DNA from: Myroides sp. NP-2
Lineage (GTDB): Bacteria > Bacteroidota > Bacteroidia > Flavobacteriales > Flavobacteriaceae
Assembly: GCF_014145665.1 (NCBI RefSeq)
Contig: NZ_JACHTD010000011.1
Span: 1 to 64,000, forward strand
Reading direction: 5' to 3'
Length of the DNA stretch: 64,000 nucleotides
The notes beneath the pieces are model-generated. The model did no database searches. It had not been told where the DNA came from and worked only from the letters and a program-made list of their open reading frames with translations. This document shows positions 26,651 through 35,425 of the stretch, one piece after another. Made by a program: the position numbers and the translations under genes. The number at the start of each line of letters is the position of its first letter. The stretch's first letter is position 1.

Positions 26651-27796
26651 ATGAAGAAATTAGCAGTTGTTTTGCTAGCATTAACTATGTTTTCTTGTAA
26701 GCAAGATAATACAATTGAGATTACTACGAAGGATGTCGCTGACGATACAAAAGTAGAAATCATGACTTCAGAATTGGGTAATCCATCTCCAACTGTTGTT
26801 TATACGGGAACTGTAAAAGGAAATAAACTAGTTTTCGAGAACCCTTTTACTGAATTAGAAGAAGCTTATATGGTGTTGGGTGGCGAAATGAATACAAATG
26901 TGTTTTTCATTGGTGAGCCAGGGCATATTACTATTTCATATACAAAAGACGAGCCTACTGAAACAGTTTTAGGTGGAAGCGAGAATAACGTAAAACTACA
27001 AAAACTACAAGAAGAGGTTAAACCTACTGTAATTAAGCTTAGATCGTTTATTGACGAAAATCAAATGAAATTGATGCAATTGAGTCAATCGACAGAAGAA
27101 GCTGACCGCACAGCGTTGGAAGCGTTGCAAAAAGAGTATATGGGCTACGTGGATAGTATCAATGAGGTATATACAAAGTATTTGAAAGATAACGAAAACA
27201 CGGCTTTCGGGTTATTATTGCTTTCACAGCAAATGATGTCTTCTCAAGATGACGAAATGGACTTCGTAAAAGAGTTTGACAAGTTTTCTGCTGAATTAAA
27301 AGAATCTAAAGTAGGAAAAAAAGTAGATGCAATGCTAAAAATGATGGGCTTATCTGAGGACGCTGCTGGATTGAAAGTAGGGGATATCGCTCCAAACTTC
27401 ACAAGCAAAACTCCAGAAGGAAAAGACCTTTCATTAGAGGAATTCAAAAAAGGAAAAAAATTAGTTTTAATTGATTTCTGGGCATCTTGGTGTGGTCCTT
27501 GTCGCGTAGAAAATCCAAATGTAGTAAAACTATACAACGGATTTAAAGACAAAGGATTGGATATCATCGGTGTTTCTTTAGACAAAGACAAAGATAAATG
27601 GGAACAAGCAATCGCAAAAGACGGATTGGTTTGGGGACAGGTGTCTAATTTACAGTTCTGGAATGACGAAATCGCTGCTGAATACGGCGTAAAAGCAATT
27701 CCTGCAAACTACTTAATCGATGAAAAAGGACAAATTTTAGCGATTAACTTATACGGTGAAGAATTGTACCAAAAAGTGGAAGAACTTTTAAAATAA
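26651..27796 (+). CDS. Thioredoxin-like (TlpA/ResA-type) lipoprotein with DUF4369
   Basis: A periplasm-facing lipoprotein (signal ending FSCKQ, lipid-carrying Cys near residue 16) with a DUF4369 beta domain (about 20-110), a helical linker and a TlpA/AhpC-TSA thioredoxin domain. The redox pair is Cys281 and Cys284 in WASWCGPC. It likely reduces or exchanges disulfides in exported proteins or in cytochrome c maturation. 381 residues is the usual size. Monocistronic, with its own promoter and terminator. Confidence 0.9.
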   Translation: MKKLAVVLLALTMFSCKQDNTIEITTKDVADDTKVEIMTSELGNPSPTVVYTGTVKGNKLVFENPFTELEEAYMVLGGEMNTNVFFIGEPGHITISYTKDEPTETVLGGSENNVKLQKLQEEVKPTVIKLRSFIDENQMKLMQLSQSTEEADRTALEALQKEYMGYVDSINEVYTKYLKDNENTAFGLLLLSQQMMSSQDDEMDFVKEFDKFSAELKESKVGKKVDAMLKMMGLSEDAAGLKVGDIAPNFTSKTPEGKDLSLEEFKKGKKLVLIDFWASWCGPCRVENPNVVKLYNGFKDKGLDIIGVSLDKDKDKWEQAIAKDGLVWGQVSNLQFWNDEIAAEYGVKAIPANYLIDEKGQILAINLYGEELYQKVEELLK

Positions 27797-27837
27797 TAGA
27801 ACGACAACTCAAGGAGTCGTTTTTAATTCTAATATTC

Positions 27838-27870
27838 AACAGCAGTAGATTTCTACTGCTGTTTTTTTTT
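27838..27870 (+). terminator. Terminator after thioredoxin-like lipoprotein gene
   Basis: ACAGCAGTAG-ATTT-CTACTGCTGT followed by nine T. A weaker hairpin (ACGAC ... GTCGT) precedes it near 27801-27825. Confidence 0.85.
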
Positions 27871-28251
27871 GGACCTTTTTCCGAGTGTAAGTCGCTGATT
27901 GCGCCTAATTATCCGATTGCCACCAACAGGCAAGCAACTCCGTTCAAGATGAAAAACTGTTAAAAAACAAAAAAATACTTGGTGTTTTTCTCTTTTTTTG
28001 CGCAGATTGAAGAGGTTTGAAGACGAAAAAATAACAATCGTAAAAAACACAGAAGAAAGTCTTTTGCTTTTTGGGAAGAATACTTGGGTTAAATTATCAT
28101 TTTCGTTTTATGGTCTTAAAATATTATGTCTGTCGTAAATATTTTATGATAATTACGATATATTATCGTATAAATTACCGGAAGGGTTATATACATATCA
28201 AATATTAATAAAAAAGCTCTATTTTTAAGGAGCTAATTAAACAAATGAGAA
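27871..28251. promoter_or_regulatory. Upstream region of CoA-transferase gene with palindromic site
   Basis: No gene is seen. The palindrome ACGATA-TAT-TATCGT lies at 28155-28169, about 83 nt before the ATG, and is a candidate operator or CRP-like site. A small hairpin AGCTC ... GAGCT is in the leader near 28215-28235. Confidence 0.4.
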
Positions 28252-29757
28252 ATGACAACAGAAGATTCTAATTTGGACAGAATCAAATTCGCTCCATATA
28301 GAGATCGAATTCTATCTGCAGAAGAAGCAGCCTTACTAATTCACGATAAAGCCATAGTAGGGGCGAGTGGATTTACCAAAGCAGGAGATAGCAAATCCGT
28401 TTTACCTGCTTTTGCTCAACGAGCAGCAAATGAAAAAGTAGCAATTACCTTAATTACAGGGGCTTCATTAGGACAGACAACAGATGCCGATTTGGCAAAA
28501 AATAATGCGTTAATCCGCAGAATGCCCTTCCAAGCAGATTCGGATTTAAGACACGCAATCAACAGTGGACAGGTCAAGTATATTGATCAACACCTGAGCG
28601 AAACAATTGAACAATTACAAGAAAGACATATCCCTCAAGTCGAAATTGCGATTATTGAGGCGACCTATATTACCGATCAAGGATTTATTATTCCAACAAC
28701 TTCAATCGGAAATTCGGCCTATTTCGCCAGTGTAGCAAAAAAAATCATCATTGAGGTTAATACAGCAATTCCGTTGAGTGTTGAAGGGATTCACGATAAC
28801 AGTGTGCCAATCAAACAACCACGAAGAGAAATTATACCTATTCACACGGTAAAAGACCGCATTGGAGAGTCATTTATTCGATTGGACCCTGATCGCGTAG
28901 TAGCTGTTGTATTTTCTAGTATTGAAGATACACCTGCTATTTTGCCTGAGCCAGATGTGAAGACAACTGCCATCTCTACGCATTTATTAAATTTCTTCGA
29001 AGAGGAAGTGAAAAAAGGAAACTTGACAGAATCTCTATTGCCCTTGCAAGCGGGAATTGGAAAAGTAGCTAATGCTGTATTGACTGGGTTTATCGAAGGG
29101 CCTTTTAAGGATTTAACAATGTATTCTGAAGTGCTTCAAGACAGTACTTTTGACCTAATTGACGCAGGGAAAATGACTTTTGCCTCAGGTTCGTCTATTA
29201 CGGTTACAGAAGCTTGTTATGAGAAGTTAATCCACAATTTTGATCGTTATAAAGACAAATTAGTGTTGCGTCCGCAAAACATTAGTAATGCGCCAGAAGT
29301 GATTCGTCGTTTGGGAATTATAGCTATCAATACTGCCATTGAGTTTGATATCTATGGAAACGTTAACTCTACACATATTGGAGGGAATAAGATGATGAAT
29401 GGTATTGGAGGTTCTGGAGATTTTGCGCGAAATGCCTACCTGAGTATCTTCGTGACCCAAGCGGCTTCTAAAGAAAATAAAATTTCACACGTTTTACCTA
29501 TGGTTTCCCATGTGGATCATACGGAACACGATGTGGATATCTTAGTGACGGATCAAGGACTAGCAGATTTACGCGGACTATCACCACGTGAACGCGCAGA
29601 AGTTATTATTGAAAATTGCGTGCATCCAGAGTATAAAGATGAGTTAAGAGCCTACTTTGAACAGGCCAAAGAACTGGGCGGACATACGCCTCATATTTTG
29701 GAAGAAGCCTTTAAATTTCATACACGTCTAAAACAAACAGGCTCGATGAAACCCTAG
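28252..29757 (+). CDS. Acetyl-CoA hydrolase/transferase family (acetate:succinate CoA-transferase type)
   Basis: 501-residue cytosolic enzyme that moves CoA between acyl groups, probably succinyl-CoA:acetate as in Cat1-type enzymes. Visible are the conserved GIHDN region, the glutamate of YSEVLQD (Glu293) that forms the CoA-ester intermediate, the glycine-rich IGGNKMMNGIGGSGDFARNA stretch and the C-terminal TDQGLADLRGLSPRERA. Full length. Alone between its own operator candidate and terminator, so probably regulated by carbon state. Hydrolase activity instead of transfer cannot be excluded. Confidence 0.9.
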   Translation: MTTEDSNLDRIKFAPYRDRILSAEEAALLIHDKAIVGASGFTKAGDSKSVLPAFAQRAANEKVAITLITGASLGQTTDADLAKNNALIRRMPFQADSDLRHAINSGQVKYIDQHLSETIEQLQERHIPQVEIAIIEATYITDQGFIIPTTSIGNSAYFASVAKKIIIEVNTAIPLSVEGIHDNSVPIKQPRREIIPIHTVKDRIGESFIRLDPDRVVAVVFSSIEDTPAILPEPDVKTTAISTHLLNFFEEEVKKGNLTESLLPLQAGIGKVANAVLTGFIEGPFKDLTMYSEVLQDSTFDLIDAGKMTFASGSSITVTEACYEKLIHNFDRYKDKLVLRPQNISNAPEVIRRLGIIAINTAIEFDIYGNVNSTHIGGNKMMNGIGGSGDFARNAYLSIFVTQAASKENKISHVLPMVSHVDHTEHDVDILVTDQGLADLRGLSPRERAEVIIENCVHPEYKDELRAYFEQAKELGGHTPHILEEAFKFHTRLKQTGSMKP

Positions 29758-29763
29758 CCATTT

Positions 29764-29796
29764 AAATCTCTACAAAACTTGTAGAGATTTTTTTTT
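29764..29796 (+). terminator. Terminator after CoA-transferase gene
   Basis: AAATCTCTACA-AAACT-TGTAGAGATTT plus T-run, directly after the stop at 29757. Confidence 0.85.
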
Positions 29797-29869
29797 GTTG
29801 ACACCATTTTGCGAGTCATTGAAGATACTTTTTATTATCTTAGCAGTAAAATGACTAGAACTTACAAAA

Positions 29870-30715
29870 ATGAAAGCAGTTAGAATAGTGGGAGTACCCG
29901 AACACTTTAATTTACCTTGGCACCTATGCATAGAAAATGGAGAATTCGATGAAGCTGGAATTGATTTGCAATGGGAAGATATCCCAGAAGGAACAGGGAA
30001 AATGTGTCAAATGTTACGCCAGAATGAAACTGACTTAGCTATCATTTTATCCGAAGGAATTATCCGAGATATCGCAGCGGGAAACCCTACGATTATTCTA
30101 CAAGAATATGTTGCTTCTCCTTTGTTATGGGGGATTCACGTTGCCGCAGATGCGCCTTTTCAAACCGTTGAAGACCTAGCGCATAAGCGCATTGCTATCA
30201 GTCGATTCGGATCGGGTTCTCACCTAATGGCTATCGTACATGCCAAACAAATGAACTGGAATATAGATCAACTCGAGTTTGTTGTGGTAGATACGTTAGA
30301 TAAAGCTGTATTAGCCCTGAAAAATAGAGAAGCCGACTATTTTATGTGGGAACGCTTCATGACTCAACCCTTGGTAGATCAACATATTTTTAGGAGAATT
30401 GGTGAATGCCCAACCCCTTGGCCCTCGTTTTTACTGGTGGGAAATCAAAAATTTGTAGCCGAAAATCAAGGACTCGTTTCTCACATCCTCGAAATTATTA
30501 ATGCAACCACCGAAGAATTTAAATGGATTCCGAGTATCGATCGCACATTAGCTGAACGCTATGATCAAAAAATTGAAGATATTCAACTTTGGCTTTCCTT
30601 GACGCGTTGGTCGCAAAAGCAACTATCAGCCGCAAATTTCAACAAAATACAACAACAATTAATGGACCTCCAATTAATTGAAAAACCAAAAAAATACGAA
30701 GAAGTCAAGATGTAA
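29870..30715 (+). CDS. NMT1/THI5-like substrate-binding protein without signal peptide
   Basis: 281 residues with the bilobed type II periplasmic-binding fold seen in SsuA/THI5 proteins (LCIENGEFDEAGIDLQWED near the N-terminus, ISRFGSGSHLMAIVHA, ALKNREADYFMWE). There is no signal peptide or lipobox: it starts MKAVRIVGVPEHFNLPWH straight into the first strand. No ABC permease or ATPase gene is nearby. So it is probably cytosolic, perhaps a ligand sensor or a metabolic enzyme. Leads a run of plus-strand genes to 32816, 20 nt before the next. Confidence 0.8.
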   Translation: MKAVRIVGVPEHFNLPWHLCIENGEFDEAGIDLQWEDIPEGTGKMCQMLRQNETDLAIILSEGIIRDIAAGNPTIILQEYVASPLLWGIHVAADAPFQTVEDLAHKRIAISRFGSGSHLMAIVHAKQMNWNIDQLEFVVVDTLDKAVLALKNREADYFMWERFMTQPLVDQHIFRRIGECPTPWPSFLLVGNQKFVAENQGLVSHILEIINATTEEFKWIPSIDRTLAERYDQKIEDIQLWLSLTRWSQKQLSAANFNKIQQQLMDLQLIEKPKKYEEVKM

Positions 30716-30735
30716 TTTTTTTTGCTGAAAACTAA

Positions 30736-31677
30736 ATGAACAACCAAGAAGTACAAATTATAAAAAAGAAGAAAAAATGGTATGAGTACCTGAGAATTCC
30801 TTCTCCATGGGACAAAATCATTATTTTTATATTAAACGTACTACTTACTATTCCCGTATTTATTATCGTTCACCAAAATGTAATTGACCCCGAATGGCCT
30901 TGGCAGCTCGATCGTATTTTGTTGGGATTAGCAATTTTGGCGCTGTTTCAGTTTATTTTATCAAAACTGAAAACCATTTTGTTTATTTGTATCATCGCTT
31001 ATTTAGGGATCTTTTTTATAGGAACATCTCACGAAGATTATGATCTCGAATCTATCTTTGAAGATTATCGCGTCATGATCTATGCCATGGCAAGTACTCA
31101 AAATCCACAAGATCTGATTATCTCTAAACTTTTGCCCTTTCCAAATAAATCAAAAGTGATTAAAGCCATTGAGTACGACAATCCGAAAGTGAGAAATTTT
31201 GCCCTATTAGCAACAACCAAAAACTTCTCTAAAGTACAAGGGTATGGTGAATATCGACAAATTATACAGTGCTTAGCCATATTTAAAGAAGTGCGAACCC
31301 GTTGGAACTACGTTAATGACCCTAAAGGAAGAGAGTATATTGCCACAGCTTCTGAGTCACTTATGCATTTCTCTGGCGACTGTGATGATTATTCCATCCT
31401 GATGGCTGCCTTGATTCGCTCTATTGGTGGAACACCGCGATTGATTCACACCAAAGAACATATGTATCCCGAAATGCTCATCGAAAATAAAGCTCACCTT
31501 GAAAAAGTGATTTTCCTGATTAAAGAGGTTTTGTTTAAAGAAGAAAGCCAAGGAAAAGAAGTACATTATCACGTGGATGAACGCGGTCAGATATGGCTCA
31601 ATCTCGATTATACCGCTCGCTATCCTGGTGGACCTTTTATGTCTGAAGAGATTTTAGGACAATTGACGTTAAATTAA
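30736..31677 (+). CDS. Transglutaminase-like membrane protein
   Basis: 313 residues with three N-terminal helices (about 27-45, 60-77, 80-98) and a C-terminal transglutaminase-like cysteine peptidase domain: Cys216 in FSGDCDDYSILMAALIRSIG, a later His and the aspartate in LNLDYTARYPGG. The active centre probably faces one side of the inner membrane. Role unknown; possibly protein crosslinking or peptide cleavage. It sits between the NMT1-like and DUF423 genes in what looks like one transcript. Confidence 0.8.
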   Translation: MNNQEVQIIKKKKKWYEYLRIPSPWDKIIIFILNVLLTIPVFIIVHQNVIDPEWPWQLDRILLGLAILALFQFILSKLKTILFICIIAYLGIFFIGTSHEDYDLESIFEDYRVMIYAMASTQNPQDLIISKLLPFPNKSKVIKAIEYDNPKVRNFALLATTKNFSKVQGYGEYRQIIQCLAIFKEVRTRWNYVNDPKGREYIATASESLMHFSGDCDDYSILMAALIRSIGGTPRLIHTKEHMYPEMLIENKAHLEKVIFLIKEVLFKEESQGKEVHYHVDERGQIWLNLDYTARYPGGPFMSEEILGQLTLN

Positions 31678-31693
31678 AAATATAAAAATAAAC

Positions 31694-32080
31694 ATGATAG
31701 ACAGTATCAATACAACCCCTTTACTCGCTGGAAGCATCTTTGGTGCTCTAGCTATTATCTTTGGCGCTTTCGGCGCACATGCGTTAAAAAAACACATGGA
31801 TGCAGAACGTTTAGAAAGTTTTGAAACAGGAGTAAAGTATCAAATGTACCATGCCATTCTGTTGATTCTCATCGGAATTTTACCGCAAACTGAACATGTG
31901 TATTACGCTGCTAACCTGATTATCATCGGTGTGATTCTGTTTTCTTTTAGTATCTATGGATTGGTGCTGAGCGCTACTTTTGGCAAGAAAATAAAAATAC
32001 TAGGTCCTATTACGCCTATAGGAGGATTGTCCTTAGTTGCAGGATGGATTATGTTGTTTGTTTCCTTTTTATCCTTGTAG
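31694..32080 (+). CDS. DUF423 membrane protein
   Basis: 128-residue inner-membrane protein with four helices. The family signature AIIFGAFGAHALKKHM and ETGVKYQMYHAI is clear. Function unknown. 16 nt after the transglutaminase-like gene. Confidence 0.9.
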   Translation: MIDSINTTPLLAGSIFGALAIIFGAFGAHALKKHMDAERLESFETGVKYQMYHAILLILIGILPQTEHVYYAANLIIIGVILFSFSIYGLVLSATFGKKIKILGPITPIGGLSLVAGWIMLFVSFLSL

Positions 32081-32123
32081 GTGTAAGGACAGACTAATTG
32101 TTTAATATCGTAAATATAAGGCT

Positions 32124-32816
32124 ATGAAAAAATATAAAATGGGGCTGTTCCTAGGAATTGCTTTGGCGTTAACCGCTTGTAATTCAAAAACTAATTTTGA
32201 AATTACGGGTTCATTGATTAATGTACCTGATGGGACTTATGTATACTTGAATCAAGTAGGCAATGCGCAAGACGAAACGGGAGTTAAACTTGACTCCATG
32301 GTCGTGCAAGGTAATGTGTTCCGATTTGAAGGAAAAATTGATCAACCTACGTTAGGCTACTTATCCTTTCAAAATCAAAAGGGAAGAATTCCGCTGTTTA
32401 TAGAAAGTGGAAAAACGGAAGTCAATATCAACCAAGATAACTTTACTTCTTTTGCGCTAAAAGGAACGGAAAACAACGAAGTGTTGAGTGAATTTGAACG
32501 CAATTTAAGTTTGTATAAATACAATTTATTGAGCTACCAAGGGCAACAACAAAATGCCTATATGGAAGCCCTACAGAACAAGGATGAGGAAAAGATGAAT
32601 CAGATTGTAGCTACTTATAAAAAACTACAAGACGATCAGAATATCTTTGTTTCCAACTATTTAGAGCAACACAAAACATCATTAACGGCTTTGTACTACT
32701 TGTATTACACGAGCGGTGATGATTTAACCCAGCTGACCGAGGTATATGAAAGTCTGTCTGAAACAGATAAGCAATCAAACCTAGCGAAACTTGTTGCTGA
32801 TAAATTAAAGAAGTAA
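32124..32816 (+). CDS. DUF4369 lipoprotein without thioredoxin domain
   Basis: 230 residues: lipoprotein signal (LALTACNSK, Cys near 19), a DUF4369 beta domain (FEITGSLINVPDGTYVYL ... DSMVVQGNVFRFEG) and a helical C-terminal part. Compared with the protein at 26651 it has the same N-terminal half but stops before a thioredoxin domain. Possibly a binding partner or a truncated relative that kept only the DUF4369 module; no break is visible. Confidence 0.82.
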   Translation: MKKYKMGLFLGIALALTACNSKTNFEITGSLINVPDGTYVYLNQVGNAQDETGVKLDSMVVQGNVFRFEGKIDQPTLGYLSFQNQKGRIPLFIESGKTEVNINQDNFTSFALKGTENNEVLSEFERNLSLYKYNLLSYQGQQQNAYMEALQNKDEEKMNQIVATYKKLQDDQNIFVSNYLEQHKTSLTALYYLYYTSGDDLTQLTEVYESLSETDKQSNLAKLVADKLKK

Positions 32817-32860
32817 AAAAAACAGCCCTAAACTACACTGCAGTTTAGGGCTGTTTTTTT
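32817..32860. terminator. Bidirectional terminator between lipoprotein and permease genes
   Basis: AACAGCCCTAAACT / AGTTTAGGGCTGTT, 14-bp perfect stem with A/T runs on both sides, between convergent genes. Confidence 0.9.
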
Positions 32861-34202
32861 ATAAGGCATCCAGAACTATTTTAATCAAAAATAGGAGGGA
32901 TAAAATATAAAGTGTTGGACTGACGTCCTTGTGTTTTTGTGTTCCAACTTTGAATAGTGTAAAACTAAGCATACCAAATACAATACCTTCAGCAATGCTG
33001 TAGGTAAATGGCATAAAGACGATGGTAATAAAAGCAGGTAAAGCTTCAGAGAAATCGCTAAAGTCGATATTGACCACCGAACTGATCATAAACAACCCTA
33101 CAATCACTAGGGCAGGCGCTGTAGCTGCAGCAGGAATGATTAAGAATAGGGGCGCTAAGAAAATGGATAAGGCAAACATACAAGCCACGCTTACTGCTGT
33201 TAATCCTGTGCGTCCACCTGAGGCAACTCCAGAGGCACTTTCCACATATGAAGTGACCGAACTCGTACCAAGTATAGCCCCAAAAGTCGTTCCCAAAGCA
33301 TCCGTTAAGAGCGCTTTCTTCATTTGAGGAAAATTCCCCTCTTTATCTGCAATACCCGTTTTAGAAACCACGCCTATTAAGGTACCTATGGTGTCAAATA
33401 GATTGACAAAGAGAAAGGTAAAAACGACAACGACCATATCAATAGAAAAAACGCTGTTTGCCGTTTCCGGTGAGAACAAGAATGACAAGGCTTTTCCAAA
33501 AGTAGGTTCCATCGAAGGAGGAGCAGTAAGTAAACTTGACGGTAGCTGCACATCACCAAGAATAAACCCGAAAAGTGTAGCCACAACAATGCCGATTAAG
33601 ATGGCACCATTGACATTTTTTATCAACAAAATACCCGTTACCAACAGCCCTGCTAGGGCAATCCATACACTGTGTTGACTAAAATCACCTAATGTAACCA
33701 GCGTATTGGGATTACTAACCACAATGCCCGCACTTTTTAATCCAATTAAGGTAATGAATAATCCAATGCCCACAGGAATTGCTTCTTTTAAGACTTTAGG
33801 TATGTTTTTGACAATTAACTCCCTAATGTTGAATAGGGTCAAAACGAGAAAAATCAAACCTGCCAGAAATACACCAGTTAAGGCAAATTCCCAACTATAC
33901 CCCATTGTTAGTACGACTGTATAGGCAAAAAAGCTGTTTAATCCCATACCAGGTGCTTGAGCAATCGGCAGTTTTGCCATGAATCCCATCAAGAGAGTTG
34001 CGCAAACCGTAGCGAGGGCTGTGGCCATAAAAACCGCTTGTTTGTCCATGCCCGCATCTGCGAGAATATTGGGATTGACAACCAAAATATAGGACATCGT
34101 TAAGAAGGTGATAACCCCAGCCATCAGTTCCTTGCGGATGGTGGTGTTGTGTTTACTTAACTGAAAGTAATTTTCTAAAAAGATCTTCATCGTATGATTC
34201 AT
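32859..34202 (-). CDS. NCS2-family purine permease (AzgA-like)
   Basis: 447-residue inner-membrane proton symporter of the AzgA subgroup, for adenine, guanine or hypoxanthine. Twelve or more helices; motifs AGVITFLTMSYILVVNP, APGMGLNSFFAY and GTSSVTSYVESASGVASGGRTG are typical. The N-terminus may start at the second ATG (34190, MKIFLENYF). Not near purine genes, so probably a stand-alone salvage importer. Confidence 0.9.
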   Translation of the reverse strand: MNHTMKIFLENYFQLSKHNTTIRKELMAGVITFLTMSYILVVNPNILADAGMDKQAVFMATALATVCATLLMGFMAKLPIAQAPGMGLNSFFAYTVVLTMGYSWEFALTGVFLAGLIFLVLTLFNIRELIVKNIPKVLKEAIPVGIGLFITLIGLKSAGIVVSNPNTLVTLGDFSQHSVWIALAGLLVTGILLIKNVNGAILIGIVVATLFGFILGDVQLPSSLLTAPPSMEPTFGKALSFLFSPETANSVFSIDMVVVVFTFLFVNLFDTIGTLIGVVSKTGIADKEGNFPQMKKALLTDALGTTFGAILGTSSVTSYVESASGVASGGRTGLTAVSVACMFALSIFLAPLFLIIPAAATAPALVIVGLFMISSVVNIDFSDFSEALPAFITIVFMPFTYSIAEGIVFGMLSFTLFKVGTQKHKDVSPTLYILSLLFLIKIVLDAL

Positions 34203-34280
34203 TTGCTGGCAAAAATAGCGAGTTTTTGCGAAAACAAGGGCAAGAGTTTTCTTTAGTTTGTGGCCTTATTATGTGTGGAT

Positions 34281-35258
34281 TTACAAGGTAATGACCAAAC
34301 GTGTGCCTGGATCTAAGGCTTTGTTCCACACTTGTTCAATGGCTTCCACAGGATGTACTTCTGTTTGAATATGCAATTTACCACGAGCAGCGAGTAAAAA
34401 CATTTCAGGCAGAATTACTTTGTTGAAGACAATGAGTTCTTCCTTGGTAAGACTGCCGAATCCAGAACCCATCAGTTGAATATCTGTACTTCTTAAAATG
34501 GCAGAAGTCAACTGGATTTCTTTGCCGGCCATATCACCTGCAGTAACTATTTTTACTGTAGAAGATTGGTGATGAATATCGTTGCCTTTAAAGGCATTGA
34601 GGATAGACTGAAAAGGCTTGCCCCATAAATAATCAATCACCACATCGATAGGTGTAACTTGGTGCATGGCTTTAATTTGATCTTCTAATTTTGTATAGTC
34701 CTCAGTGAGTACCAGGGTTTGAGTAGCTCCAAAGGCCTTTAATTGCTCTAGGATAGCCTGATTACGTCCCGTTACAATGATTTCTTTTGCCCCATAGTGT
34801 TTGGCAATTTGCACGGCAATTTGACCAGTAACACCAGTTGCGCCATTGAATAAAACATTTTGTCCTTCTTGTAAACGCGCGCGAATGATCAAAGGCATTG
34901 CAGATCCCAGAATTGCATTGGGTAAAGCCGCCGCTGTTGCATCGTCTAGTTCTTTGGGTACAGGGGTGTAATTGCCTGTGATAATCGCGTGTTCCGCTAT
35001 CATACCCGTAATTCCTTGTCCGTATACCCGAGTTCCATCTGCTAAATAGCCAACCCCGTCATTGCCTACTACGGCAGGTAAATGGGTGTAACTAGCATAG
35101 TGCTTGCCGCTTGTTCGAGCTTTATCTAAGTTCTTTACCGCCGCCGCCGTTACGCGGATGGCGTATTGTCCTTCTTCTTGTACCGTTGGTTGTTCTATTG
35201 TGCCAAATTTGGGAACTTGACCCAACTCATATAATAGGGCTCCTTTCATCGTATTCAT
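34281..35258 (-). CDS. Zinc-less MDR dehydrogenase / quinone oxidoreductase-like
   Basis: 325 residues of the medium-chain dehydrogenase/reductase superfamily. The cofactor site shows VLFNGATGVTGQIAVQIAKHYGA and TGRN, favouring NADPH. The structural and catalytic zinc ligands of true alcohol dehydrogenases are not visible. Substrate unknown, perhaps quinones or enals. A second ATG at 35249 (MKGALLYELG) is an equally good start. Confidence 0.82.
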   Translation of the reverse strand: MNTMKGALLYELGQVPKFGTIEQPTVQEEGQYAIRVTAAAVKNLDKARTSGKHYASYTHLPAVVGNDGVGYLADGTRVYGQGITGMIAEHAIITGNYTPVPKELDDATAAALPNAILGSAMPLIIRARLQEGQNVLFNGATGVTGQIAVQIAKHYGAKEIIVTGRNQAILEQLKAFGATQTLVLTEDYTKLEDQIKAMHQVTPIDVVIDYLWGKPFQSILNAFKGNDIHHQSSTVKIVTAGDMAGKEIQLTSAILRSTDIQLMGSGFGSLTKEELIVFNKVILPEMFLLAARGKLHIQTEVHPVEAIEQVWNKALDPGTRLVITL

Positions 35259-35400
35259 TTTTTTCGAGATAAAAATACGATTTTTAAAAGTAGAACGGAT
35301 GCTTTGAGGGAATTAATAATCAAGACATTCCCGCTGTTAAATAATGCTAAATCACCGCAAAACATTAGAACAGCAGATTACATAAAACAAGATTAATACG

Positions 35401-35408
35401 TATCTTTG
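35401..35408 (+). promoter_or_regulatory. -7 box of uvrA
   Basis: TATCTTTG, a perfect TAnnTTTG box 17 nt before the uvrA ATG at 35426, implying a very short leader. No clear -33 TTTG was found. Confidence 0.5.
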
Positions 35409-35425
35409 TTTTTTTGCACAAAATT

